36,521 nucleotides of DNA from Microbacterium paulum (GTDB lineage Bacteria; Actinomycetota; Actinomycetes; Actinomycetales; Microbacteriaceae), in the NCBI RefSeq assembly GCF_015707995.1, contig NZ_JAAGRY010000030.1:1-36521 (forward strand), in the 5' to 3' direction. Positions 17,902 through 23,689 of the stretch are shown here, one piece after another. Made by a program: the position numbers and the translations under genes. Every line of letters starts with the position of its first letter. Within the stretch, counting starts at the first letter, position 1. The notes under the pieces are model-generated. The model did no database searches. It was not told the origin of the DNA and worked only from the letters and a program-made list of their open reading frames with translations.

Positions 17902-17911
17902 AATCTATGTT
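17902..17911. promoter_or_regulatory. Possible overlapping divergent -10 boxes
   Basis: TAGATT on the minus strand (17907-17902) and TATGTT on the plus strand (17906-17911) overlap. The plus box would serve the 82-aa gene with a short leader that contains GGGAGG. The minus box could serve ssb with a ~195-nt leader containing the 13-bp hairpin. This is a weak prediction. Confidence 0.3.
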
Positions 17912-17929
17912 CGGGGTGGGAGGCAGCAG

Positions 17930-18178
17930 ATGAATCTCACGACACAGAATGGACCGGCCGTGCGCGTGCGCGGCGTCACCCTGCGCGCCGTGTCGAGCAC
18001 GCGCTGGCGTGTACTCGATCGCACGGGCCGGGTGATCGGCCACCTGCGGACGGAAGTACAACCCGGCGGCACGCGATTCCACGCCGAGCGCTTCGATCTG
18101 GCATCGGCACGGCTGCGAGCGCTCGGCGCATTCTGGAGCGCGGACGAGGCCGTCGAGTGCCTGCGATATCTGCGATGA
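17930..18178 (+). CDS. Small basic conserved-looking protein, function unknown
   Basis: Protein of 82 residues, MNLTTQNGPAVRVRGVTLRA onward, then TRWRVLDRTGRVIGHL and a C-terminal AFWSADEAVECLRYLR. It is basic and Arg-rich and looks like a compact beta-sheet domain (WRVLDRTGRVIGHL would be a hairpin) with a terminal helix. It has no signal peptide or membrane segment. The Shine-Dalgarno GGGAGG lies 6 nt before the ATG, which supports real translation. Related short proteins with the WRVxDxxGxVIGHL core occur in Microbacteriaceae as far as I recall; none has a known role. It is followed directly by a 16-bp tandem repeat. Confidence 0.75.
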   Translation: MNLTTQNGPAVRVRGVTLRAVSSTRWRVLDRTGRVIGHLRTEVQPGGTRFHAERFDLASARLRALGAFWSADEAVECLRYLR

Positions 18179-18189
18179 GAACCCGCGCA

Positions 18190-18266
18190 GGCGCACGGAT
18201 GCCTCGGCGCATGGATGCGCAGGCGCACGGATGCCCGGGCGCACGGTTGCCCCGGCGCGCGGGCGC
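18190..18266. repeat. 16-bp tandem repeat, four to five units
   Basis: The core GGCGCAYGGWTGC begins at 18190, 18206, 18222 and 18238, exactly 16 bp apart with 3-nt spacers. A decayed fifth unit, GGCGCGCGGGCGC, begins at 18254. Units one and three share a 19-bp exact match (18185-18203 and 18217-18235). A period of 16 is not a multiple of three, and the array lies between the end of the 82-aa gene and the end of the MocR gene, so it is non-coding. The two genes converge here, so the array may have arisen by slippage in transcription-termination sequence. No function can be read. Confidence 0.85.
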
Positions 18267-18281
18267 CGCCCGCGACCGTCG

Positions 18282-19763
18282 TCAGACGAGCGCGCCGAAC
18301 GGCTCGATGCTCGCGACGGGCGCCGCCGCGCGCACCTCGGGCCAGAGACGGGCGAGAACGCCGACGGCCCGGCGGAGGTCTGCCGCCGGCGCCGTGAACG
18401 GGATGCGGAGGTGCCGGTCGTGCGCTCCGTCGACCGCGAACCGCGACCCGGCGGAGAGATACACGCCGCGCGCTCGCGCCGCGAGCACGAGCCCCGAGCT
18501 GAGTGGCGCGTCGAGCTCGACCCACATCGCGACTCCGCCCGCCACCTGAGGCACCCGCCAGGCGGGCAGGCTGGCGCCGAGCGCATCGGCGAGGGCATCG
18601 CGGCCGTCGCGCAGCACCGTCGATCGCTGGGCGAGCACCTCGGGCATGCGTGCCAGCAGGCGCGTTGCGACGGCCTGCTCGAACTCGGGCGTGCCGAGGT
18701 CGCGCGCCGGCCGCGCGGCGACGAGCCGGTCGATGAGCGAGGCGTCGGCTCTGATCCACCCGATGCGCAATCCTCCCCACACCGTCTTGCCGAGCGACCC
18801 GACCCGCACCACCGGGGTGTCTGCGAACGACACCGCAGCGGCGGGCGCACCCGGCACCCGCGAGACGTCGGGCGCACCGGGCAGCACGCGCACCTCTGGA
18901 AGACCGGGAGCCTCGTCGATGGCGAGTTCGGCGGTGGTTTCGTCGACGACGAGCACGGTGCCGGCCCGCCGCGCCCCCTCGGCGAAGACCTGCTCCTCGG
19001 CCGCACTCATCGAGCGACCGGTGGGGTTCTGAAACCTCGGCATGAGGTAGGCGAGGCGCGGCAGGGCACGGGCGAACGCCTGGGCGGCGCGATCGAGGTC
19101 CCACCCGGCCTCCGTCGTCACCGGCACCCCCACGAGCCGCGCTCCGGCCGCGCGCAGTGCCTCTGCCGCGTGCGGGTACGTGGGCGTCTCGATCAGTGCG
19201 CGGTCTCCGCGCCGCAGCAGCGTCTGGGCCAGCAGGTGGATGGCCGACTGGGCGCCGGTCGTGATCATCACCTCGTCGGCCGTCGTCGGTACCCCGGCGG
19301 CCGAGTAGCGCGCGGCGATCGCCTCGCGCAGGCCGAGCGCGCCGCGCGTCTCGTACCCGGCGCGGGCGACGAGCGTCGCGGCATCCGCGGCGGTTTCGCT
19401 CATCACCCCGGCGAGCCCCGGCCACGCCGCGGGGCTGGCCTGCTGCAGGTCGATGTCGCCGTCGCGGGTGGCGACACGCCCCGGCTCTCGCCCGGACTGC
19501 GGCAGCGTCACACTCCCCGACCCCCGCAGACTCTCGATGTGCCCGGTCTCGCGAAGACTGCGGTAGGCGGTCGCCACGGTCGTGCGGCTCAGCCCGAGGG
19601 CGGCGGCGAGCTCGCGCTCGGCCGGCAGGGCGGTGCGCGCGGCGATGCGATTATCGAGGCAGAGCAGCCGGATGCCATCGGCGAGCGCCTCGTACGCGGG
19701 TTCGCGCGTGCGCCACCCGCCGAGGGCCGCCGCGAGCGAGCGCGCGGTGATCCGAGAGTCCAT
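18282..19763 (-). CDS. MocR-type regulator: GntR winged helix fused to a PLP aminotransferase-like domain
   Basis: Protein of 493 residues. Residues ~10-85 are a GntR winged helix (YEALADGIRLLCLDNRIA, ALPAERELAAALGLSRTTVATAY, GSGSVTLP). Residues ~125-480 form a fold-type I aminotransferase-like domain with GYETRGALGLREAIAARY, the YPHAAE turn, FQNPTGRSMS, DETTAELA and the PLP lysine K326 in SLGKTVWGGLRIGW. The domain usually acts as a PLP-dependent effector sensor rather than an enzyme. The gene diverges from a YczE gene, an arrangement known for the YczR subgroup of MocR regulators. ATG 19763 is preferred to upstream starts, which would cross the operator. A 7-bp inverted repeat lies in the shared promoter. 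Confidence 0.92.
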   Translation of the reverse strand: MDSRITARSLAAALGGWRTREPAYEALADGIRLLCLDNRIAARTALPAERELAAALGLSRTTVATAYRSLRETGHIESLRGSGSVTLPQSGREPGRVATRDGDIDLQQASPAAWPGLAGVMSETAADAATLVARAGYETRGALGLREAIAARYSAAGVPTTADEVMITTGAQSAIHLLAQTLLRRGDRALIETPTYPHAAEALRAAGARLVGVPVTTEAGWDLDRAAQAFARALPRLAYLMPRFQNPTGRSMSAAEEQVFAEGARRAGTVLVVDETTAELAIDEAPGLPEVRVLPGAPDVSRVPGAPAAAVSFADTPVVRVGSLGKTVWGGLRIGWIRADASLIDRLVAARPARDLGTPEFEQAVATRLLARMPEVLAQRSTVLRDGRDALADALGASLPAWRVPQVAGGVAMWVELDAPLSSGLVLAARARGVYLSAGSRFAVDGAHDRHLRIPFTAPAADLRRAVGVLARLWPEVRAAAPVASIEPFGALV

Positions 19764-19769
19764 GCGGCC

Positions 19770-19775
19770 ACGATA
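19770..19775 (-). promoter_or_regulatory. Possible -10 box of the MocR gene (TATCGT)
   Basis: TATCGT ends six bases before ATG 19763 on the minus strand; the overlapping TACTAT at nine bases is an alternative. Both fit a leaderless transcript. Confidence 0.4.
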
Positions 19776-19780
19776 GTACG

Positions 19781-19805
19781 ATTGGACTGGTACACGTGGT
19801 CCAAT
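19781..19805. promoter_or_regulatory. Inverted-repeat operator candidate between the MocR gene and yczE
   Basis: ATTGGAC (19781-19787) and GTCCAAT (19799-19805) form a perfect inverted repeat with an 11-nt spacer, so half-site centres are 18 bp apart. It sits between the divergent starts, 18 bp upstream of the MocR ATG and 19 bp upstream of the YczE ATG. A GntR-type dimer could bind it and control both genes. MocR sites are often direct repeats, so the geometry should be tested. Confidence 0.6.
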
Positions 19806-19824
19806 TCTGCGGTGGAATGTCGGC

Positions 19825-20439
19825 ATGACGTCACGCATCGTGCAACTGCTCGTCGGCCTCGTTCTCTACGGCGCCGGCTGCGCGATCATGGTGCGCGCCG
19901 GCATCGGCCTCGACCCGTGGACCGTGTTCGCGCAGGGGATCTCGCGCCAGACCGGCGTCGGCATCGGCTGGGTGACGAACATCGTCGGCTTTCTCGTGCT
20001 GCTGCTCTGGATTCCGCTGCGCCAGCGCCCGGGCCTCGGAACGGTCGCGAACATCCTCCTCGTCGGTACGAGCATGCAGGCCACGCTCGCCGTGTCTCCG
20101 GCGGTCGACGGGTTCGCCCTGCAACTGATCGTCTTCGTCGCGGGCATGGTGCTCGTCGCCGTCGCATCGGGGCTCTACATCGGCGCCGACTTCGGCCCGG
20201 GTCCGCGCGACGGGCTCATGACGGGCTTGCACGCGCGGTTCGGCTGGCCGATCTGGGCGGCGCGGCTCGGCGTCGAGGCATCCGTTCTTCTCGCGGGATG
20301 GATACTCGGCGGCACCGTCGGCATCGGCACGATCATTTTCGCGCTCGGCATCGGACCGCTCGTGCACCGCACGCTGCCGCTGTTCGACCGCAGGCGCCGC
20401 GCGGGCCGCCGCGCCGTCGCCGAGGTCAGTGCTGCGTGA
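19825..20439 (+). CDS. YczE/YyaS-family membrane protein
   Basis: Membrane protein of 204 residues with about five hydrophobic segments (~5-27, 45-62, 70-90, 97-122, 145-175). Family landmarks are the N-terminal GLVLYGAGCAIMVRAGIGLDPW and the loop GADFGPGPRDGLMTGLH; the conserved DPW and GxGPRDGLM motifs are characteristic of YczE. Its biochemical role is not established; in Bacillus it has been linked to surfactin production. The link with a divergent PLP-binding MocR regulator suggests a vitamin B6 or amino-acid related transport role, which is inference. GGTGGA lies about 8 nt before ATG 19825. Its last 14 bp overlap the end of the minus-strand 69-aa gene. Confidence 0.88.
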   Translation: MTSRIVQLLVGLVLYGAGCAIMVRAGIGLDPWTVFAQGISRQTGVGIGWVTNIVGFLVLLLWIPLRQRPGLGTVANILLVGTSMQATLAVSPAVDGFALQLIVFVAGMVLVAVASGLYIGADFGPGPRDGLMTGLHARFGWPIWAARLGVEASVLLAGWILGGTVGIGTIIFALGIGPLVHRTLPLFDRRRRAGRRAVAEVSAA

Positions 20440-20635
20440 ATCGGGGCCAGTCCGCGCCGGGCGGCAGATGGCCGTGCAGCGCGCTCTTGGCGATGTCCAT
20501 CGTCGGATAGGTGCCGACGCTCGCCTCGGCCCCCGCGATCGTCGCGGTGTAGCCCTCGTCGTCTCGGCGGATGCTGCCGACGACGTTGCCTTCGGGTCCG
20601 TAGGCGACCCAGAGAGCGGACGAAACGGTGCTCAT
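20426..20635 (-). CDS. Small hypothetical protein (69 aa)
   Basis: Protein of 69 residues, MSTVSSALWVAYGPEGNVVG, followed by SIRRDDEGYTATIAGAEASVG and the ending HLPPGADWPRFTQH. The Trp/Tyr-containing strands and compact length resemble DUF2188-like small proteins, but I cannot assign a family with confidence. Its translation signal is unusually clear: GAGAGGAG ends six bases before ATG 20635. The Shine-Dalgarno lies in the loop of a 6-bp hairpin. It lies just downstream of tRNA-Arg on the same strand. The tail overlaps yczE in the opposite direction by 14 bp. Confidence 0.75.
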   Translation of the reverse strand: MSTVSSALWVAYGPEGNVVGSIRRDDEGYTATIAGAEASVGTYPTMDIAKSALHGHLPPGADWPRFTQH

Positions 20636-20654
20636 GGTGACTCCTCTCGTCACC
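20636..20654 (-). promoter_or_regulatory. Hairpin presenting the ribosome-binding site of the 69-aa gene
   Basis: On the minus strand GGTGAC-GAGAGGA-GTCACC directly abuts the ATG at 20635. The perfect 6-bp stem holds the Shine-Dalgarno GAGAGGA in its 7-nt loop. This may simply keep the site single-stranded, or may be the target of a protein or small RNA. Confidence 0.5.
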
Positions 20655-20722
20655 GCGAACGCTACGCCGCGCCGGCCGCCGCCGCTACCCCTCGCCGGCG
20701 TCGCCGACGCGAACAGAACCTG

Positions 20723-20794
20723 TGCCCCCGGCAGGATTCGAACCTGCGACCGACGGATTAGAAGGCCGTTGCTCTTCCACTGAGCTACGGAGGC
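20723..20794 (-). tRNA. tRNA-Arg (anticodon TCT)
   Basis: 72-nt cloverleaf on the minus strand. The acceptor GCCTCCG pairs with CGGGGGC (one G-U), the D-arm reads GCTCAGTGGAAGAGC, the anticodon loop CTTCTAA carries TCT, and the T-arm GCAGGTTCGAATCCTGC has the conserved TTCGAAT. Discriminator A; CCA is not encoded. It reads AGA, a very rare codon at this GC content. Confidence 0.95.
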
Positions 20795-20802
20795 GCCCGT
20801 CC

Positions 20803-20808
20803 AGAGTA
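20803..20808 (-). promoter_or_regulatory. Possible -10 box of tRNA-Arg (TACTCT)
   Basis: TACTCT ends eight bases before the 5' end of the mature tRNA on the minus strand. Confidence 0.4.
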
Positions 20809-20841
20809 CTGCGCCGACCCCGCCGCGTCGGAACCGCTCGT

Positions 20842-20847
20842 TAGGAT
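20842..20847 (+). promoter_or_regulatory. -10 box of orn (TAGGAT), leaderless
   Basis: TAGGAT is followed by seven bases and ATG 20855. It overlaps an in-frame ATG at 20846, which therefore should not be the start. Confidence 0.6.
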
Positions 20848-20854
20848 GAACGGC

Positions 20855-21478
20855 ATGGTGAACGCTGCGGAGAACGATCGTCTCGTCTGGATCGACTGCG
20901 AGATGACGGGTCTCGACCTCGAGATCGACGAACTCGTCGAGATCGCGATCGTCGTCACCGATTTCGAGCTGAACCCGCTCGACCCGGGCTTCCAGATCGT
21001 GATCAAGCCCGACGACTCGGCCCTCGCGCACATGGGCGAGTTCGTGACGGCCATGCACACGACCTCGGGCCTCATCGAAGAGATCCCGCACGGCGTGAGC
21101 CTCGCCGAGGCAGAGTTCGAGGCGCTCGAGTACATCCAGCGCTTCGTCCCCGAGGGCAAGGCGCCGCTGGCCGGCAACACGATCGGCACCGACCGGATGT
21201 TCCTCGCCAAGTACATGCCCCGCATAGACCGGTGGTTGCACTACCGCAACGTGGATGTCTCGAGCGTGAAAGAGCTGTCTCGGCGCTGGTACCCGCGCGC
21301 CTACTTCAACGCGCCCGCGAAAGACGGCGGCCACCGGGCGCTCGCCGACATCCGTGAGTCGATCCGCGAGCTCGCGTACTACCGTCAGGCCGTCTTCGTT
21401 CCCGAGCCCGGGCCGACGAGCGACGAGGCGCGCGAGGCTGCGGCCGCCGCCGTGTCGTCGTACGCCTCTGAGGTGTAA
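20855..21478 (+). CDS. orn: Oligoribonuclease
   Basis: Essential-type 3'-5' exoribonuclease that degrades RNA oligomers of two to five nucleotides, including pGpG from cyclic-di-GMP. It has 207 residues from ATG 20855. It is a DEDDh exonuclease: Exo [11 protein letters not shown] (Asp14, Glu16), Exo [13 protein letters not shown] with the third acidic residue, and Exo [13 protein letters not shown] with the catalytic His and final Asp. [20 protein letters not shown] matches Orn closely. The start is placed at ATG 20855 rather than 20846 because the latter lies inside the -10 hexamer. A tRNA-His gene follows closely, a neighbour also seen in other actinobacteria. Confidence 0.95.
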   Translation: MVNAAENDRLVWIDCEMTGLDLEIDELVEIAIVVTDFELNPLDPGFQIVIKPDDSALAHMGEFVTAMHTTSGLIEEIPHGVSLAEAEFEALEYIQRFVPEGKAPLAGNTIGTDRMFLAKYMPRIDRWLHYRNVDVSSVKELSRRWYPRAYFNAPAKDGGHRALADIRESIRELAYYRQAVFVPEPGPTSDEAREAAAAAVSSYASEV

Positions 21479-21484
21479 TACAAT
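21479..21484 (+). promoter_or_regulatory. Possible -10 box of tRNA-His (TACAAT)
   Basis: TACAAT directly follows the orn stop codon. A start near 21491 would give a ~20-nt 5' leader before the tRNA. Confidence 0.45.
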
Positions 21485-21511
21485 CGTCTGGTTGCCTGGA
21501 AACGGGCACAT

Positions 21512-21588
21512 GGTGGCTATAGCTCAGTTGGTAGAGCACCGCGTTGTGGTCGCGGGGGTCGCGGGTTCAAGTCCCGTTAGCCACCCCA
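21512..21588 (+). tRNA. tRNA-His (anticodon GTG)
   Basis: 77 nt including the G at position -1 (21512) that pairs with discriminator C73, and an encoded CCA (21586-21588). The acceptor GTGGCTA/TAGCCAC, D-arm GCTCAGTTGGTAGAGC, anticodon loop TTGTGGT with GTG, and T-arm GCGGGTTCAAGTCCCGT are all complete. Confidence 0.97.
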
Positions 21589-21613
21589 CGGAATCCCCCA
21601 CCGGGAGGTTCGC

Positions 21614-21964
21614 ATGATCGAGATGGATGCCGATGCATTCGATGCGCTCGTCACCGAAGAGCTCGACCTGCTGCCCGACGAGATGATCGACGGCCTCGAC
21701 AATGTCGTCTTCGTCGTCGAGGATCGCCCCGAGGACGGCTCGCTCGATCTGCTCGGCCTCTACGACGGCCTCGCGCTCACCGAACGCGACCGGTACGGCG
21801 TCGGCGATCTCCCCGACCGCATCATCGTCTACCGCGAGCCGCACCTCGACGTGTGCGACGACCTCGAGGCGCTCCGCCACGAGGTGCACACGACGCTCGT
21901 GCACGAGATCGCGCACTTCTACGGCATCGACGACGCGCGGCTGCACGAACTGGGGTGGGCATGA
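21614..21964 (+). CDS. Small zincin-like metallopeptidase-family protein (DUF1025 type)
   Basis: Protein of 116 residues with a C-terminal zinc site HEIAHFYGID (HExxH, near residue 99) and the ending RLHELGW, where a further ligand is usual. The family (PF06262, minimal metallopeptidase) is widespread in actinobacteria. Its substrate is unknown. The upstream half is acidic and includes IIVYREPHLDVC. GGGAGG lies 7 nt before ATG 21614. The stop overlaps clpS by ATGA and clpS overlaps the next gene in the same way, forming a tightly coupled three-gene operon with a proteolysis theme. Confidence 0.87.
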   Translation: MIEMDADAFDALVTEELDLLPDEMIDGLDNVVFVVEDRPEDGSLDLLGLYDGLALTERDRYGVGDLPDRIIVYREPHLDVCDDLEALRHEVHTTLVHEIAHFYGIDDARLHELGWA

Positions 21965-22245
21965 CCCTCCCCCTCGAAGATCTTCGGCTCGATGAGAGCA
22001 TCGCCACGGCGGGCCCGTGGCAGGCGGTCGTGTGGAACGACCCGGTCAACCTGATGAGCTACGTCACGCACGTCTTCCGCACCTATTTCGGCTACTCGCG
22101 CGAGCGAGCCGAGCAGCTCATGCTGGCGGTGCACCACGTGGGTCACGCGGTCGTCGCCGAGGGCGCGCGCGAACAGATGGAACTGCACGTGCAGGCGATG
22201 CACGACTACGGCCTATGGGCCACGGTACGAGAGGGCGGGTCATGA
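21961..22245 (+). CDS. clpS: ATP-dependent Clp protease adaptor ClpS
   Basis: Adaptor that binds N-degron substrates and delivers them to ClpA or ClpC with ClpP. It has 94 residues. The core runs from PWQAVVWNDPVNLMSYVTHV, with the conserved Asn-Asp pair that binds the substrate's alpha-amino group, through AVHHVGHAVVAEG to the C-terminal MHDYGLWATV. The N-terminal ~17 residues form the flexible extension that engages the Clp ATPase. It is coupled by ATGA overlaps both upstream and downstream. ClpS followed by DUF2017 is a conserved actinobacterial pair. Confidence 0.95.
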   Translation: MTLPLEDLRLDESIATAGPWQAVVWNDPVNLMSYVTHVFRTYFGYSRERAEQLMLAVHHVGHAVVAEGAREQMELHVQAMHDYGLWATVREGGS

Positions 22246-22736
22246 CACGGGTGCTGCTGGAGATGTCGATGCTCGAGGCGGCGCACCTCACCGACCTGGT
22301 CGACCAGTTCGCCGATCTCATCGCCGAGACGGTCGACGACGACGCGATCGACGATGAGGCCGTCGCCCGCCTCGTGCCCGATGCCTACCGCGACGACGCC
22401 GCGGCGTCCGACGAGTTCCGCCGGCTCACGCAGGGCGACCTGCTCGACCGTAGGCGCGACGATGCGGCGCTCGTGCTCTCGACACTGCGGCGCGACGGTG
22501 TGCGGCTGCGCCCGGGCGACGTCGCCGACGCCGACGCGCACTCCGCGTTCGTCGTCGAGCTCGACGACCTCTCGGTTTCGGCGTGGCTGCGCACTCTCAC
22601 CTCGGTGCGCCTGGTGATGGCGACGCGGCTCGGCATCGTCGACGATGACGACGAGCGGCCCGACGACCCGCGCTTCGGCGTGTACGACTGGCTCGGCTTC
22701 CGACTCGAGGGGCTGCTGCAGGCCCTCGAGGACTGA
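22242..22736 (+). CDS. DUF2017 family protein
   Basis: Protein of 164 residues, acidic and largely helical, with no signal peptide or membrane segment. The segments DAYRDDAAASDEFRRLTQGD, WLRTLTSVRLVMATRLGI and the ending YDWLGFRLEGLLQAL follow the DUF2017 pattern found directly after clpS in many actinobacteria. The function is unknown; fixed coupling to clpS suggests an accessory role in Clp-dependent proteolysis, which is inference. The ATG overlaps the clpS stop (ATGA). It ends 17 bp from the convergent kinase-like gene. Confidence 0.9.
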   Translation: MTRVLLEMSMLEAAHLTDLVDQFADLIAETVDDDAIDDEAVARLVPDAYRDDAAASDEFRRLTQGDLLDRRRDDAALVLSTLRRDGVRLRPGDVADADAHSAFVVELDDLSVSAWLRTLTSVRLVMATRLGIVDDDDERPDDPRFGVYDWLGFRLEGLLQALED

Positions 22737-22753
22737 CGCGCCCGCCCCCGCGG

Positions 22754-23335
22754 TCAGGGGACGTCGACCACCAGGGTGGCGAGCGTGCGCGGGTGATCCC
22801 GCTCGAGGTGCTGTCGCTCCTGCGCCGCCCACCGATCCCAGTACGGCCGGTAGGTGTCGCCGTCGCGCGCGAGCGCGCGGTCGCGGCGCGTCGCCTCGGG
22901 CGAGTCGAGCCACACTCGGACCGCCGCGAGAGGAGCGGATGCCTCGGTCAGCACCCCCGAGCCTTCGATGATCAGCGAGGCATCCGCTCGCGTGAGCATC
23001 TCGTCGCCGGGTGCCGAGCGTGCCCAGTCCCACCGGTTCCAGCGCGCGGACTCCCCCGCCGCCCACGGTTCGAGGATCTGCTCGCGCGCGGCGTCGGCAC
23101 CGGCGGCAAGGCCGTCCCAGCCGGGGTAGACGTCGTCGAGGGCGACGACGTCGACGGGACCGCGCCACCCGTCGCGCAGAAGCGCCGCGAGCGTCGTCTT
23201 GCCCGCGCCGGACTGCCCGTCGATCAGTACCGCCACGCGCGCGCCGTCGATCGAGAGCGCGTCCGCCGCGTCGTGCACGCGGCGCGCTGCCTCGGTGATC
23301 GCGGCGTCGAAGCGGTCAGTGCTTCTTGAGGGCAC
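22754..23335 (-). CDS. P-loop NTPase, uridine-kinase-like ATP-binding protein
   Basis: Protein of 193 residues from GTG 23335. Walker A is GQSGAGKTT at 40-48. It is followed by VVALDDVYPGWDGLAAG, which resembles the phosphoryl-acceptor region of uridine kinase/phosphoribulokinase-type enzymes, and by LIIEGSGVL, the Walker B-like strand. A C-terminal arginine-rich segment, SPEATRRDRALARDGDTYRP, would be the lid. Such proteins are common in Microbacteriaceae and generally annotated only as ATP-binding; the substrate is not known. GTG 23335 gives a 20-bp overlap with the upstream gene. A later GTG at 23278 would avoid it, so the start is uncertain. Confidence 0.8.
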   Translation of the reverse strand: MPSRSTDRFDAAITEAARRVHDAADALSIDGARVAVLIDGQSGAGKTTLAALLRDGWRGPVDVVALDDVYPGWDGLAAGADAAREQILEPWAAGESARWNRWDWARSAPGDEMLTRADASLIIEGSGVLTEASAPLAAVRVWLDSPEATRRDRALARDGDTYRPYWDRWAAQERQHLERDHPRTLATLVVDVP

Positions 23336-23642
23336 GGATGATGCGGCTGAGGGCGCGCCCGGCGACCCACACGAAGGGGATCCCCACGGCGACGAGCGAG
23401 ATGATGTTCGGCTCGAAGCGCAGATCATCGCCCTTGCGAATGTAGGCGCCGACGGGGATCGCGACCCCGCCACCGCCCCCGCCACTGCCACCGCCCGGCG
23501 CGTCTTCGCCGGCGCCGAAGCCCGACCACGTCAGCGCGACGGGGATGAGGCGCACGCCGTCGACGTCTTGCTGTTCGCCGTAGACGCTCGTGACGCCGAT
23601 CGATGCGGTCTGCTTGCCGAGTTCGAGTGCGAGGTTAGGCAT
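23316..23642 (-). CDS. GerW/YtfJ-like sporulation-family protein
   Basis: Protein of 108 residues. The N-terminal half (GVTSVYGEQQDVDGVRLIPV, then WSGFGAGE) precedes a glycine-rich run of about 14 residues, a strand AIPVGAYIRKGDDLRFEPN, and a C-terminal hydrophobic segment IISLVAVGIPFVWVAGRAL. This order (VIPV, GFGAG, Gly-rich, PVG, membrane-facing tail) is that of the GerW/YtfJ family, named from Bacillus spores but widespread in non-sporulating actinobacteria, where the role is unknown. The tail could be a single membrane segment. ATG 23642 is preceded by TACGGT at 6 nt. It overlaps the kinase-like gene by about 20 bp. Confidence 0.8.
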   Translation of the reverse strand: MPNLALELGKQTASIGVTSVYGEQQDVDGVRLIPVALTWSGFGAGEDAPGGGSGGGGGGVAIPVGAYIRKGDDLRFEPNIISLVAVGIPFVWVAGRALSRIIRALKKH

Positions 23643-23648
23643 GCCCCC

Positions 23649-23654
23649 ACCGTA
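23649..23654 (-). promoter_or_regulatory. Possible -10 box of the GerW-like gene (TACGGT), leaderless
   Basis: TACGGT is followed by six bases and ATG 23642 on the minus strand. It is a weaker hexamer than the others of this type. Confidence 0.35.
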
Positions 23655-23689
23655 GCCGGTGCCGGTCGGCACCGCGACGGCGACAGCGC

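Noticed and set aside
18185..18266. CRISPR array
   Set aside because: The repeat unit is 16 bp with only 3-nt spacers and no cas genes, so it is a tandem repeat.
20846..20854. Earlier ATG for oligoribonuclease
   Set aside because: It lies within the TAGGAT -10 hexamer, so it would not be in the mRNA.
21512..21588. tRNA-His as an integration site
   Set aside because: There is no integrase, no duplicated tRNA 3' end and no foreign-looking DNA next to it; a coupled housekeeping operon follows directly.
23336..23491. N-terminal extension of the kinase-like protein to 23491
   Set aside because: It would lie entirely within the GerW-like gene in another frame and has no kinase-like sequence.
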